Origin: an uncultured Rikenellaceae bacterium
GTDB taxonomy: Bacteria > Bacteroidota > Bacteroidia > Bacteroidales > Rikenellaceae
Length of the DNA stretch: 64,000 bases
NCBI GenBank assembly: GCA_910577285.1
Contig: CAJTLO010000001.1
Span: 25,192-89,191 of the forward strand
Direction: 5' to 3'
Shown here: piece after piece, positions 51,900 to 60,198 of the stretch
Numbering within the stretch: the stretch's first letter is position 1
How the letters are laid out: every line of letters begins with the position of its first letter
Notes under the pieces: model-generated
Told to the model about the DNA's origin: nothing
The model's database searches: none
What the model saw: the letters and a program-made list of their open reading frames with translations, nothing else
Program-made: the position numbers and the translations under genes

Positions 51900-52422
51900 G
51901 TGTATTTGCCGCTTATCGTCAGCGGGGAAGGGGAGGGAGTGTTGCGGGCGGAGTAGTGCGGAAGCGGAGCGGGACTTTCGTCGCGGGATTTCTTTCCTGT
52001 TTCCGGCGAGTGTGGCCGTCGCTATGCGTTCGACAGGGGAGGTAGGCGGTGATGGGGATCTGTCGCTCCTGCCGGAGTCGGCCCTGCCGCCTGACTGGAG
52101 CTGCCGGTACAGGTTGTGCAGTGGTGTTGTCTGTCCGTCTGTTCGGAGGGATGGGGGAAAGGTAGAGCAAGCAGACGTGGCGTATAGGGGCCCTGTGGGG
52201 ATCGGGGAGTGCCGGTGCGATGTTCCGACGGGGCGGTTGGGGCGGGCAGCAGGTACTCGACGATGCTTGCCGGGGATTCGGAGCATCCGATCGCTTCCAG
52301 GTAAAAGGGAGGATAGCCGTAGGACAAAAGGGATTTTCGAGGGCATCGTATGCCCGCGACAGCCCGTTGAAGTATTCTTGGGTGGAAACCGGCTCGCAGG
52401 CGTTTTCCTTTACGAGCGGATG
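51900..52422. other. Gene-free interval between buk and the phosphatase gene
   Basis: About 520 bases between convergent genes. The open frames are Pro/Arg-rich shadows of GC-rich DNA; I see no promoter box, hairpin or homology. Confidence 0.5.
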
Positions 52423-52896
52423 TTACAGCTCTTTGGAGGTGTGGGCGAGCAATCCGTCGCAGGCATCTTCCAGCAGGTCGAGGACGAGTTCGAACCCCTC
52501 CCGGCCTTCGTAGTAGGGATCGGGGATATGGTCGTAGTCGTGGCGGCTCCCGAAGTCGATCATCCGGTGGATTTTGGCTTTGTCGTCAAGGGTACAGGCG
52601 AGCCGTTCGAGGGCATCGTGGTTGCGTTCGTCCATGGCGATGAGCATGTCGAACCGTGCGAAGTCCTCGTCGCGAACGGGGCGGGCGCGATGCGTCAGGT
52701 CGTATCCTCGACGGGCAGCGGCTTCGCGCATGCGCGGGTCGGGCAGGTCGCCGCAGTGGCCGGAATAGGTGCCGGCCGAATCTATGTCGTAAAGATTCGC
52801 AAGGCCGGCCTTTGCCACCTTGCTGCGCAGGATGCCTTCTGCGGCGGGGGAGCGGCAGATATTCCCCATGCAGACGAACAGGATGCTCTTTTTCAT
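52423..52896 (-). CDS. Low-molecular-weight protein-tyrosine phosphatase
   Basis: 157 residues from ATG 52896. The P-loop ILFVCMGNICRSP gives the C-x5-R signature (Cys9, Arg15), and DPYYEG in the C-terminal part carries the general-acid Asp. Such phosphatases often act on BY-kinases. The only such kinase here is the Wzc-like protein at 28130, which is not adjacent, so a functional link is only plausible. Upstream lies repeat array C, whose last TATTTTTG box (52927-52920) is 24 bases before the ATG. Confidence 0.93.
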   Translation of the reverse strand: MKKSILFVCMGNICRSPAAEGILRSKVAKAGLANLYDIDSAGTYSGHCGDLPDPRMREAAARRGYDLTHRARPVRDEDFARFDMLIAMDERNHDALERLACTLDDKAKIHRMIDFGSRHDYDHIPDPYYEGREGFELVLDLLEDACDGLLAHTSKEL

Positions 52897-52919
52897 CTCG
52901 CAGTCGATTTCAAACGGTA

Positions 52920-53149
52920 CAAAAATACGGAAAGTCGAGTGCAAAACCGAATGCCATTCGGATTTTGCCGAGACGGAGTATTTAAGACAAAGTCAAAGAT
53001 ACGGAAAGTCGAGTGCAAAACCGAATAGCATTCGGATTTTGCCGAGACGGAGTATTTAAGACAAAGTCAAAGATACGGAAAGTCGAGCGCAAAACCGAAT
53101 AGCATTCGGATTTTGCCGAGACGGAGTATTTAAGACGAAGTCGAAGATA
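52920..53149 (-). repeat. 74-bp promoter-bearing repeat, array C (3 units plus a degenerate box)
   Basis: On the minus strand, boxes TATTTTTG (52927-52920), TATCTTTG (53001-52994), TATCTTTG (53075-53068) and TATCTTCG (53149-53142) are spaced exactly 74 bp. Each unit contains GCAAAACCGAAT...ATTCGGATTTTGC (palindromic) and CTTAAATACTCCGTCTCGG. The gene-proximal box is optimally placed to start transcription of the tyrosine phosphatase gene. Same family as arrays A and B. Confidence 0.93.
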
Positions 53150-53739
53150 GCGTGTTGGGGAGATGTTTCAGCGGGATGACGCCTCCTCCCGGCCTCCGTG
53201 AGCAGGCATATCTTGGCGGAGGGGGCAGCAGGGATAGGGAGGGGGCGCATCGCTTCGTATCCGGCAGGAGTATTCCGGATATGGAGGGAGGCGGTGCGAT
53301 GTGGAAGGGAATGGGAACCGGAGAGGATCTCACGTGAAATACACACGAGGAGCGTGCCATTACCGGTTCGTTTTCATTCGGCATACCCTCCTCATCGGAC
53401 TGCGTAGAGGCAAAATACGACGACAGGAGGATAAGCCGCAGGAGTCATAATAGTGTACGGATTTTCGGTGGGTGAAGAAAATGATCGGTTGCCTGAAAGC
53501 TACGAACGCTAGCCGGATTCGATTTTTAGATGTCGTGTCTTCCCAAGCCGACCGATTTGAGATGCAAGCACCTCCCCGCACACAGCGATGGATGAGTTTG
53601 TCGATAATGAAAAATATTGTGGTAAAAATTGATGTCTTGCCAGTGGGGATGAAACTACTATTTTTTCTTTTTCATGGATAGCACTTCCTCCGATCACGAT
53701 TATAGATTGAGTCAAGAATAATCGACCTAATTTAATCTT

Positions 53740-53767
53740 GTCCCGTTTTTAACGGGACATTTTTTTG
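53740..53767 (+). terminator. Terminator with no recognised gene upstream
   Basis: GTCCCGTT (53740-53747) pairs with AACGGGAC (53751-53758), loop TTT, followed by ATTTTTTT. It faces the plus direction, but the nearest recognised plus-strand gene ends 1.9 kb upstream. Confidence 0.75.
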
Positions 53768-53777
53768 AAAAAAAAAG

Positions 53778-53785
53778 TATCTTTA
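53778..53785 (+). promoter_or_regulatory. Promoter-like box of the orphan gene at 53847
   Basis: TATCTTTA (one mismatch from TAnnTTTG), 61 bases before the ATG; T-rich DNA upstream. Confidence 0.45.
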
Positions 53786-53846
53786 CATGCAACAAAATTA
53801 GATGCTCAAGCATCCTAACTATAAACAACACTAAAATAATTGAAGT

Positions 53847-54302
53847 ATGAGAAAGTTGATTTTCAAAGTTATTGGATTGACGGTATTGACAACCATGTAT
53901 TTCTGTCAAGTTGCTTGCGATCCTACCTTGCAGACCTCACATTGGATACAAGAATGGTATTTGGCGAACGACACGACCCAACCGATTTTTTATCGGTTTG
54001 ATGATGAAAATATTGAGCAGATATTGCCGGATGAGCGGATAAAATTGTATAATAAGAATCTGTCATCTGACAGTAAAAAAGATTTCTCAATTTTCTTTTC
54101 GGATGTCAAGTATCAGACTCTAAAAATTTATTTGGACCAAAAGGGTGCTCCGGTCAAGATATGGAATCGTGCAGATGCCGCCATTTCAGGCAAGCAGTTC
54201 TGGAATGAAAAAGATTGGCAGGAGGTCGATCTTAATGAGCCAGCCGATGCACAGGATGCGACATGGGTATTCAACATCACAGCGAGCGACCTGTCTGAAT
54301 AG
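53847..54302 (+). CDS. Hypothetical secreted or lipoprotein-like protein, AT-rich
   Basis: 151 residues. The N-terminus MRKLIFKVIGLTVLTTMYF is a signal peptide; Cys20 or Cys24 could be lipidated, but neither has an ideal lipobox. The mature region is acidic and probably beta-rich (NDTTQPIFYRFDDENIEQILP, then DFSIFFSDVKY). I do not recognise a family. Its codon use and base composition are AT-rich against GC-rich neighbours, and an integrase remnant lies just downstream on the other strand, so it is likely imported cargo. A terminator follows at 54342. Confidence 0.7.
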   Translation: MRKLIFKVIGLTVLTTMYFCQVACDPTLQTSHWIQEWYLANDTTQPIFYRFDDENIEQILPDERIKLYNKNLSSDSKKDFSIFFSDVKYQTLKIYLDQKGAPVKIWNRADAAISGKQFWNEKDWQEVDLNEPADAQDATWVFNITASDLSE

Positions 54303-54341
54303 AGGAAGGGAAGCACTCTGTGATGGATGATTAAGAAGAAG

Positions 54342-54375
54342 CAAAGGGGCTGAATGCCCCTTTGTCGTTTTTTGT
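54342..54375 (+). terminator. Terminator of the orphan gene
   Basis: CAAAGGGGC (54342-54350) pairs with GCCCCTTTG (54356-54364), loop TGAAT, followed by TCGTTTTTT. Confidence 0.88.
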
Positions 54376-54444
54376 ATTTTTCGGTGTTTGGCTGATTATA
54401 CTGCAATTCTCGTTTATTACGGACTTTCGGACTCGGTTCCCTGC

Positions 54445-54800
54445 TTACTGCGCCCGCCGGAATTTGTCGCCGGGCCTTGCCTGCACATACTCCGTGTCCC
54501 GCTTTATCTTGTCGTTGATGATTTTGGCGTAAATCGGGGGCGTTGAGATGTGTTTGTATTCCGACATGATGGGGAGGCCCTGCGAGAGACCGATGTGGCG
54601 AACGTGTGCCTCCTGGTATATGAGTAGGGTTCGAGCGAAAGTCCGGCGTGCCGCGCTATCGTCCGCAACTGAAAAACCGTAGTGGAGGGAAGACTCCGGA
54701 CGGTGGACAGGTAGACGATGAACTTATCGAAGAACTTCCGTATCAACTCCTTGAAAAGAATATCGTGCAATCCGTATTCGTCCTGCAGAGTGGTTTCCCG
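54445..54800 (-). pseudogene. Decayed tyrosine recombinase (phage-type integrase) remnant
   Basis: Two minus-strand frames carry pieces of one integrase. One frame gives KFFDKFIVYLSTVRSLPSTTV (N-terminal SAM-like domain) followed closely by SYTRRHTFATSV, the R-H-T-F-A-T block of the catalytic domain. After a frameshift, a second frame continues QGLPIMSEYKHISTPPIYAKIINDKIKRD with the nucleophile-type Tyr (IYAK) and ends at TAA 54447-54445. Most of the middle of the protein (normally ~150 residues) is missing, so it is inactive. It marks the scar of an integrated element and borders the AT-rich gene at 53847. Confidence 0.75.
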
Positions 54801-54828
54801 TTCGGGTTGCCCGGGGCGGAGCGCTTCC

Positions 54829-55464
54829 TTATCGTCTTTTGTTGCGGGTGTTCGCGCGTTGGAGGTAGCGGCGGGCACAGGTGGCCATGGCCGGCGGGCA
54901 ATCGGGGCGTTCCGAGACTTCGCGCACGATGTCGGTCAGGTTCTCTTCTACCCACCCGATGCGTCCGCGCAGGTCGTCCAGCAGTTCGATCTGCCAGACC
55001 CGGACGGCTACGGGTGCTGTCTGCGAGAGGAGCAGTTCGCCGCATTTTCCGGCAAGTGCGGCCGCTTGTGCGTCGTCGGGGGCGACGGCACCGCGCCGCA
55101 TCATGTCGCACAGCATTTTGGAGTAGATGCGTTGGACGCTCGCATGGTCGGAGCGGAGCAGGTCCTCCAGAAAGCCGGGGAAACGTTCCTCTACCGGTCG
55201 GGGATCGAGCGTATAGGCCCATTCGAGTGCCCAGGAGGCGCGGAACGCGATTCGTTCCTCGCCGCTGCGCACGAGCTCCATGGCCGCGTCCCATGCCTCT
55301 TCCCGGGCGATGAGCCTGCCCAACGTGCGGTTCATCTCTTTGCCGAAGCTGCCCGCAAGGAGGGTGCGGAGCGTTTCCTTGTCGAGACGATCGTGCGGTC
55401 CGAGGCCGACCGATTTCCGTGCGTCGTGGGGTTGCGAAGGAGGTTGTCGGTAAATTGTTGCCAT
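54829..55464 (-). CDS. Hypothetical helical-repeat (HEAT-like) protein
   Basis: 211 residues from ATG 55464. Entirely helical in appearance, with repeating Leu/Ala helices (LRTLLAGSFGKEMNRTLGRL, AFRASWALEWAY, SKMLCDMM, VAVRVWQIELLDDL) that resemble HEAT-type repeats. No catalytic motif or signal peptide. Probably a protein-interaction scaffold; I do not recognise a named family. Lies 236 bases downstream of rnz on the same strand. Confidence 0.65.
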   Translation of the reverse strand: MATIYRQPPSQPHDARKSVGLGPHDRLDKETLRTLLAGSFGKEMNRTLGRLIAREEAWDAAMELVRSGEERIAFRASWALEWAYTLDPRPVEERFPGFLEDLLRSDHASVQRIYSKMLCDMMRRGAVAPDDAQAAALAGKCGELLLSQTAPVAVRVWQIELLDDLRGRIGWVEENLTDIVREVSERPDCPPAMATCARRYLQRANTRNKRR

Positions 55465-55700
55465 CTGTAATGGGATTGGATCGATGTGTTTGCAGGGAGC
55501 GATGGGAGGAGTGACCGGAGTCGCGAGGCTTTCTTGCCCGGCCCCGGCGCCCGGCAAGACCGACGAACAGTCCGATGGCGGATTTATGGTTGGTCGTCGG
55601 TCGGAAAGCCTTTGTCGCGGTCGGCAGTGCGGACGGTTCCGACAGGCATTTCGGTATCGGCCGAGGGGGACTGTGTGCGGGAAGGGCGTGCGGGCGGTCT

Positions 55701-56630
55701 TCAGGCATTCCGGATGATCGGGATGTCGTAGGTGTGTCGCTCCTGTGCGGCCTCCGTGGCCGGAAAGAGGGTGCGTGCCTCCTCCACGAGCAGGGAAACC
55801 TCCTTGTAGCGCGAGGAGAAGTGCCCGATCAGCAGGCGTCCCGCTTCCGCCTTGACGGCCGCTTTGGCCGCCTGAAGTGCCGTGGAGTGTCCCGTTTCCC
55901 GGGCGAGTGCCCGGTCGGCATGGGCGAAGGTGGCTTCGTGGTAAAGCAGGTTTGCGCCATGTACGATTCCGGCCGCTTTGCCCGAATACATCGTATCGCT
56001 GCAATAGGCATAACTGCGGGGTTCGTAGGGCGTATAGGTGATTTCGTCGTTGGGCAGGAGGGTACCGTCCGCAGTCGTGAGGGGTTCGCCCCGTTTGGCC
56101 GCTGCGATCTGGGCGATGCCGAGTCCGTAGCGGGTGATCGCCTCCTTGCGGACGTTGAGTCCCGGGCGCTTTTCGCGGAAGAGATAGCCGGCAGTCGGTA
56201 TGCGGTGCCGCAGAGGAATGCTCCAGACCTCCATGACGCTGTTTTCGTGCAGCAGCGCGTGTTTGCGGGTATCCACCTCGCGGTAGACCACCTCGAAGGG
56301 GAGGTTGGTGTCGAAGTAGCGGTAGTGGCAGTTCATCACCTCGCCCATGGGGGCGGGGGCGAAGACGGTGAGGGGAGTCCGCCGCCCCATGAGTCCCATG
56401 GTGGAGATGAGCGGAAAGAGTCCGTAGGTATGGTCGCCGTGGAGATGCGAAATGAAAGCCGCGTTGAGTTTGAGCGGATTGATTCCGCACTCGATGAGCC
56501 GCGACTGGGTTCCTTCTCCGCAGTCCACCAAATAAAACTGCTCATGCACGTTGAGTGCATGAGCAGAGTGGTGTCTGTGTATCGTCGGCTTTGCCGAACC
56601 GGTGCCGAGTACGGTTACTTGAAAAGTCAT
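55701..56630 (-). CDS. rnz: Ribonuclease Z
   Basis: 309 residues. Metallo-beta-lactamase-fold endonuclease that trims tRNA 3' ends. Motifs: TVLGTGSAKPT at the start, VDCGEGTQ, the zinc site FISHLHGDHTYGLF, later SDTMYSGKA and YHEATFA, and the C-terminal IGHFSSRY. Length is normal for the short bacterial form. Located 79 bases after rpsA on the same strand. Confidence 0.96.
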   Translation of the reverse strand: MTFQVTVLGTGSAKPTIHRHHSAHALNVHEQFYLVDCGEGTQSRLIECGINPLKLNAAFISHLHGDHTYGLFPLISTMGLMGRRTPLTVFAPAPMGEVMNCHYRYFDTNLPFEVVYREVDTRKHALLHENSVMEVWSIPLRHRIPTAGYLFREKRPGLNVRKEAITRYGLGIAQIAAAKRGEPLTTADGTLLPNDEITYTPYEPRSYAYCSDTMYSGKAAGIVHGANLLYHEATFAHADRALARETGHSTALQAAKAAVKAEAGRLLIGHFSSRYKEVSLLVEEARTLFPATEAAQERHTYDIPIIRNA

Positions 56631-56709
56631 GGTACTTTCGTTTGCGGCTGCCGGCCCTGTCGGAGGTATGCGCCCCGAACCCGGCGCGGCCCCGATACGT
56701 GTATGTGTG

Positions 56710-58554
56710 CTATTCGGCTTTTCCGTTTTCAGCCTCTTCCAGGCGGGCCTTGAGTTCGGCCAGTCCGGTGATGTCGCCCAGCGTGGTCTTCTCTACCGAA
56801 GCGTTGATCTTCTTGACGTTGGCTTTGGTAGCGTCGGCCGAAGCGCGCTTCTCTTCTTTGGCGGCCTTCTCCTCGGCACGGCGGACATCATCGAAGGTGC
56901 GCGTGTGCGAGAGGGTGATGTGGCGCGTCATTTTGGAGAATTCCGTCACCTTGAAAGGAAGCGTTTCGCCTACCTTGGCGGTCGTGCCGTCCTCCTTGGC
57001 GAGCTGGCGCGAGGGAGCGAAGCCTTCGACGTTGTCGGCGAGTGCTACGACCGCACCGCGATCGGTCATCTCGGTGATGGTGCCCTCGTGTACGGAGTCG
57101 ATCGGGAACTTGCTTTCGAACTCGTTCCAGGGGTTCTCCTCGAGCTGCTTGTGACCGAGGCTCAGACGGCGGTTCTCCTTGTCGATGCCCAGTACGATGA
57201 CGTCGATGTCGGCGCCGATCTGGGTGATTTCTGCCGGATGTTTGATCTTCTTGGTCCAGCTCAGGTCGGAGATGTGGATCAGGCCGTCGATGCCGTCGGC
57301 GATCTCAACGAAGATACCGAAGTTGGTGAAGTTGCGTACCTTGGCGGTGTGGCGCGAGCCTACCGGATAACGCTCCTCGATGCCTTCCCACGGATCGGAG
57401 GTGAGTTGCTTGATGCCGAGCGACATCTTCCTCTCCTCACGGTCGAGGGTAAGGATGACCGCTTCCACCTCGTCACCGATCTTCATGAAGTCCTGAGCCG
57501 AGCGCAGGTGCTGGTTCCACGACATTTCCGATACGTGGATGAGGCCCTCTACGCCGGGAGCGATTTCGATGAATGCGCCGTAGTCGTACATCATCACGAC
57601 TTTGCCCTTCACCACGTCGCCCACTTTGAGGTTGGCGTCGAGCGCTTCCCAAGGATGGGCGGAGAGCTGCTTGAGACCGAGAGCGATGCGCTTCTTCGTA
57701 TCGTCGAAGTCGAGGATCACCACGTTGAGCTTCTGGTCGAGCTGTACGACCTCTTCCGGATGGTTCACGCGGCCCCAGCTGAGGTCGGTGATGTGGATGA
57801 GACCGTCCACGCCGCCCAGGTCGATGAATACGCCGTAGGAGGTGATGTTCTTGACCGTACCTTCGAGGATCTGACCCTTCTCGAGTTTGGACATGATCTC
57901 CTTCTTCTGGGCTTCAAGCTCCTCTTCGATAAGAGCCTTGTGCGATACGACCACGTTGCGGAACTCCTGGTTGATTTTCACCACCTTGAACTCCATGGTC
58001 TTGTCTACGTACATGTCGTAGTCGCGGATGGGTTTCACGTCGATCTGCGAACCGGGCAGGAAAGCTTCGATGCCGAATACGTCCACGATCATACCGCCCT
58101 TGGTGCGGCACTTGATGTAACCCTTGATTATCTCGTCGTTCTCGAGGGCCTGGTTTACCCTGTCCCAGGATTTGAGCTGGCGGGCGTTCTTGTGCGAAAG
58201 CACCAGCTGACCTTTCCTGTCCTCGGCGCTCTCCACGTAAACCTCTACCTTTTCGCCTACGGCCAGTTCGGGGTTGTAGCGGAATTCGGCGATCGGAATG
58301 ATACCTTCCGACTTGTAGCCGATGTTCACGATCACCTCGCGTTTGGTGATGCCTACGACGGTACCTTCTACCACTTCGCCCACCTGTACGTTGGAGAGCG
58401 ACTCGTCGTACTTCTTCTCTACCTCCTCTTTGCTTCCGCCGTAGAGGTCGAGGTCGTTTTCGAAGACGTCCCAGTTGAACTCTTCGTTGGCTACTTTCGC
58501 CTGGGGGGCAGCGTTTTCAACGGCTGCGCCCTCGATTACTTTGTTTTCTTCCAT
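56710..58554 (-). CDS. rpsA: 30S ribosomal protein S1
   Basis: 614 residues. Six S1 RNA-binding domains: the first two degenerate (VGEVVEGTVVGITKREVIVNIG; then VNQALENDEIIKGYIKCRTKGGMIV), followed by four canonical ones (e.g. GVFIDLGGVDGLIHITDLSW, GAFIEIAPGVEGLIHVSEMSW, GIFVEIADGIDGLIHISDLSW). Somewhat longer than the E. coli protein (557) because of N- and C-terminal extensions; the C-terminus is a charged, Ala/Glu/Lys-rich helix. In Bacteroidota S1 is important for mRNA recognition since many genes lack Shine-Dalgarno sites. Confidence 0.96.
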   Translation of the reverse strand: MEENKVIEGAAVENAAPQAKVANEEFNWDVFENDLDLYGGSKEEVEKKYDESLSNVQVGEVVEGTVVGITKREVIVNIGYKSEGIIPIAEFRYNPELAVGEKVEVYVESAEDRKGQLVLSHKNARQLKSWDRVNQALENDEIIKGYIKCRTKGGMIVDVFGIEAFLPGSQIDVKPIRDYDMYVDKTMEFKVVKINQEFRNVVVSHKALIEEELEAQKKEIMSKLEKGQILEGTVKNITSYGVFIDLGGVDGLIHITDLSWGRVNHPEEVVQLDQKLNVVILDFDDTKKRIALGLKQLSAHPWEALDANLKVGDVVKGKVVMMYDYGAFIEIAPGVEGLIHVSEMSWNQHLRSAQDFMKIGDEVEAVILTLDREERKMSLGIKQLTSDPWEGIEERYPVGSRHTAKVRNFTNFGIFVEIADGIDGLIHISDLSWTKKIKHPAEITQIGADIDVIVLGIDKENRRLSLGHKQLEENPWNEFESKFPIDSVHEGTITEMTDRGAVVALADNVEGFAPSRQLAKEDGTTAKVGETLPFKVTEFSKMTRHITLSHTRTFDDVRRAEEKAAKEEKRASADATKANVKKINASVEKTTLGDITGLAELKARLEEAENGKAE

Positions 58555-58625
58555 GTTCGTTTAAAATGTCTTGCAATTAAACGGTTAGACTTTATTTGTA
58601 GATTTCCCTCGCGGGAATGAACGCG

Positions 58626-58655
58626 CAAAGATACGACTAAATCGAAGTATTTCAA
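58626..58655 (-). promoter_or_regulatory. Promoter of rpsA
   Basis: On the minus strand TTG (58655-58653), 19 bases, TATCTTTG (58633-58626); 71 bases before the ATG. Full consensus. Confidence 0.8.
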
Positions 58656-58697
58656 TAAAAAACGGTGGAAAAAATATCCTCGGTGCCCACGACGACC

Positions 58698-58721
58698 CGG
58701 GGCGGCCCAAAGGCCGCCCCG
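58698..58721 (-). terminator. Hairpin downstream of the CDF gene
   Basis: A 10-bp GC-only stem (58698-58707 with 58712-58721) 29 bases beyond the stop, without a T tract. Probable 3' end structure. Confidence 0.5.
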
Positions 58722-58750
58722 AGTGATTTTGCGATGGCTTGCGGGAGGGG

Positions 58751-59707
58751 TTATTGCCACCCGATGGGGGCGAGCGGTTCCACGTGGACCGTCACCAGGG
58801 TTTCGGGCCCGTATTCCCGGCGCAGGAGCTCTTCGATGTCGACGACTACCTGATGCGAGGCGTCGATCGTCATGTCGTGGTTCAGGCGGATGTGCAGTTC
58901 GATGCTCACCCGCGAACCGAGGCTCCGCGTATGCAATCGATGGGGGTCGTTTACGCCTTGGATCGAGGATATCATCTCCAGAATGCGATGCTCCTCGGAG
59001 GCGGGGAGCGAGCGTTCGAACAGTTCGCTCAGGCTCGGCATGATGAGCTCGATGCTCACCTTGATGATGAGGGCCGCGACCACGATGGCCGCTATGGGTT
59101 CGAGGATGATCCATGGGCCGCCGATAAACCGGGCGGCGCCGATACCGATGAGGGTGGCTACCGACGAATAGGCGTCGCTGCGGTGGTGCAGCGCGTTGGT
59201 GATGACGGCCCGGTTTTTCAGTTTGTTCCCTACCCGGAGCGTATAGCGGTAGAGCCACTCCTTGGCTACGATGGAGACGGCCGCCGCGATGACGGCGATC
59301 AGGCCCGGTCGGGGCGGGCGGGTGCCCGTGAGTATCGAGTCGATGCTGCGTGCACTGTTGACGAGGATGATGATCGCCACGCAGGAGAAGATGATGCCGA
59401 TGACCACCGTGGCCAGCGTTTCGTAGCGGTCGTAGCGGTGGCGACGCTCCTCTTCCCTCTTCTCCGGCGTTCCGTTCATGGAGAGAAGTACGATGATATC
59501 GGTGGCGAAATCCGACATGGAGTGTATGGCGTCGGCGAGCATCGCGCCGCTGCGACCGAGGATGCTGGCGATGAGCTTGCCGGCCGACAGGACGATGTTC
59601 ACGAAGATTCCCGTCAGTGTCACACTGTATATTCTGTTCTGTCGTCGCTCGCCGGGGCGCGGAGCGGGTTTGTAGGGTCTGTCCGGTTTGGGCGGTTGTC
59701 GTTTCAT
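58751..59707 (-). CDS. Cation diffusion facilitator transporter
   Basis: 318 residues from the ATG at 59707, chosen because GGAGG lies about 11 bases upstream; an ATG seven codons earlier (59728) is the alternative. Six membrane helices and the CDF metal site: LADAIHSMSDFATD in helix 2 (H-x3-D) and NALHHRSDAYSSVATL in helix 5 (H-x3-D). The C-terminal cytosolic ferredoxin-like domain includes VNDPHRLHTRSLGSRVSIELHIRL. The His-Asp/His-Asp pattern suits Zn2+ or Fe2+ export; exact metal unknown. The basic, Pro-rich N-terminus (MKRQPPKPDRPYKP) is probably cytosolic. Confidence 0.9.
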   Translation of the reverse strand: MKRQPPKPDRPYKPAPRPGERRQNRIYSVTLTGIFVNIVLSAGKLIASILGRSGAMLADAIHSMSDFATDIIVLLSMNGTPEKREEERRHRYDRYETLATVVIGIIFSCVAIIILVNSARSIDSILTGTRPPRPGLIAVIAAAVSIVAKEWLYRYTLRVGNKLKNRAVITNALHHRSDAYSSVATLIGIGAARFIGGPWIILEPIAAIVVAALIIKVSIELIMPSLSELFERSLPASEEHRILEMISSIQGVNDPHRLHTRSLGSRVSIELHIRLNHDMTIDASHQVVVDIEELLRREYGPETLVTVHVEPLAPIGWQ

Positions 59708-60096
59708 AAGTTCTCTTTCCTCCGGCATGTTCACGAAGTTATTTATGTATTGGGTCAAATATCCAATACCGATACGTCCGGAAGGAAAAATCCATGAACG
59801 TATCGGTTGAATTCGAAAATTTAATAGCAAATATCATGCCGAAGTGTTATTTTAGACGAAATGTATGCAATTAAAGGTCGATTTTTTTCCGGAATCCGTC
59901 CGACGGGGAGCAGAGCCGCTCCGGTCGGAATCGGAAGCGAGGGTCGTTCGCTCCATTTGCGGAGAGGCTGCAAGAGGCGGGGTGGAGAGTCCGCTACGGG
60001 AAAAAGCGGAGCGTGTGCCGCGTGCGTAGTCCGTCCCGGGGAGGACTTCAAAGGGGAAAAGTTTGGCTTTTTGGGGTAAAACCGGAAGGAATGACC

Positions 60097-60127
60097 TTTG
60101 GAGAATTTGTGAAAATCGCTATTTTTG
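60097..60127 (+). promoter_or_regulatory. Promoter of the aminotransferase gene
   Basis: TTTG (60097-60100), 19 bases, TATTTTTG (60120-60127): perfect consensus and spacing, 72 bases before the ATG. The ~390 bases before it (from the CDF start) hold no recognised gene. Confidence 0.82.
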
Positions 60128-60198
60128 TACGCTTCGCGGACGGCAGACCGGTCGGCCGGCAGGTCCGTCCGCAAAGAAAATTAACCTTACATACGACA

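Larger units (their letters stand above)
53150..53846. other. AT-shifting intergenic region, possible mobile-element remnant
   Basis: About 700 bases. The first ~200 are GC-rich without features. From about 53420 the sequence becomes clearly AT-richer than the chromosome around it, as does the following gene. Short frames on both strands (e.g. 53360-53581 and 53509-53715 minus) show no recognisable family. It ends with a terminator and a promoter-like box before the gene at 53847. Confidence 0.45.

Noticed and set aside
51852..52346. 164-codon minus-strand ORF between buk and the tyrosine phosphatase
   Set aside because: Pro/Arg/Ser-rich composition typical of GC-rich non-coding DNA, crosses the buk terminator hairpin, no promoter or family resemblance.
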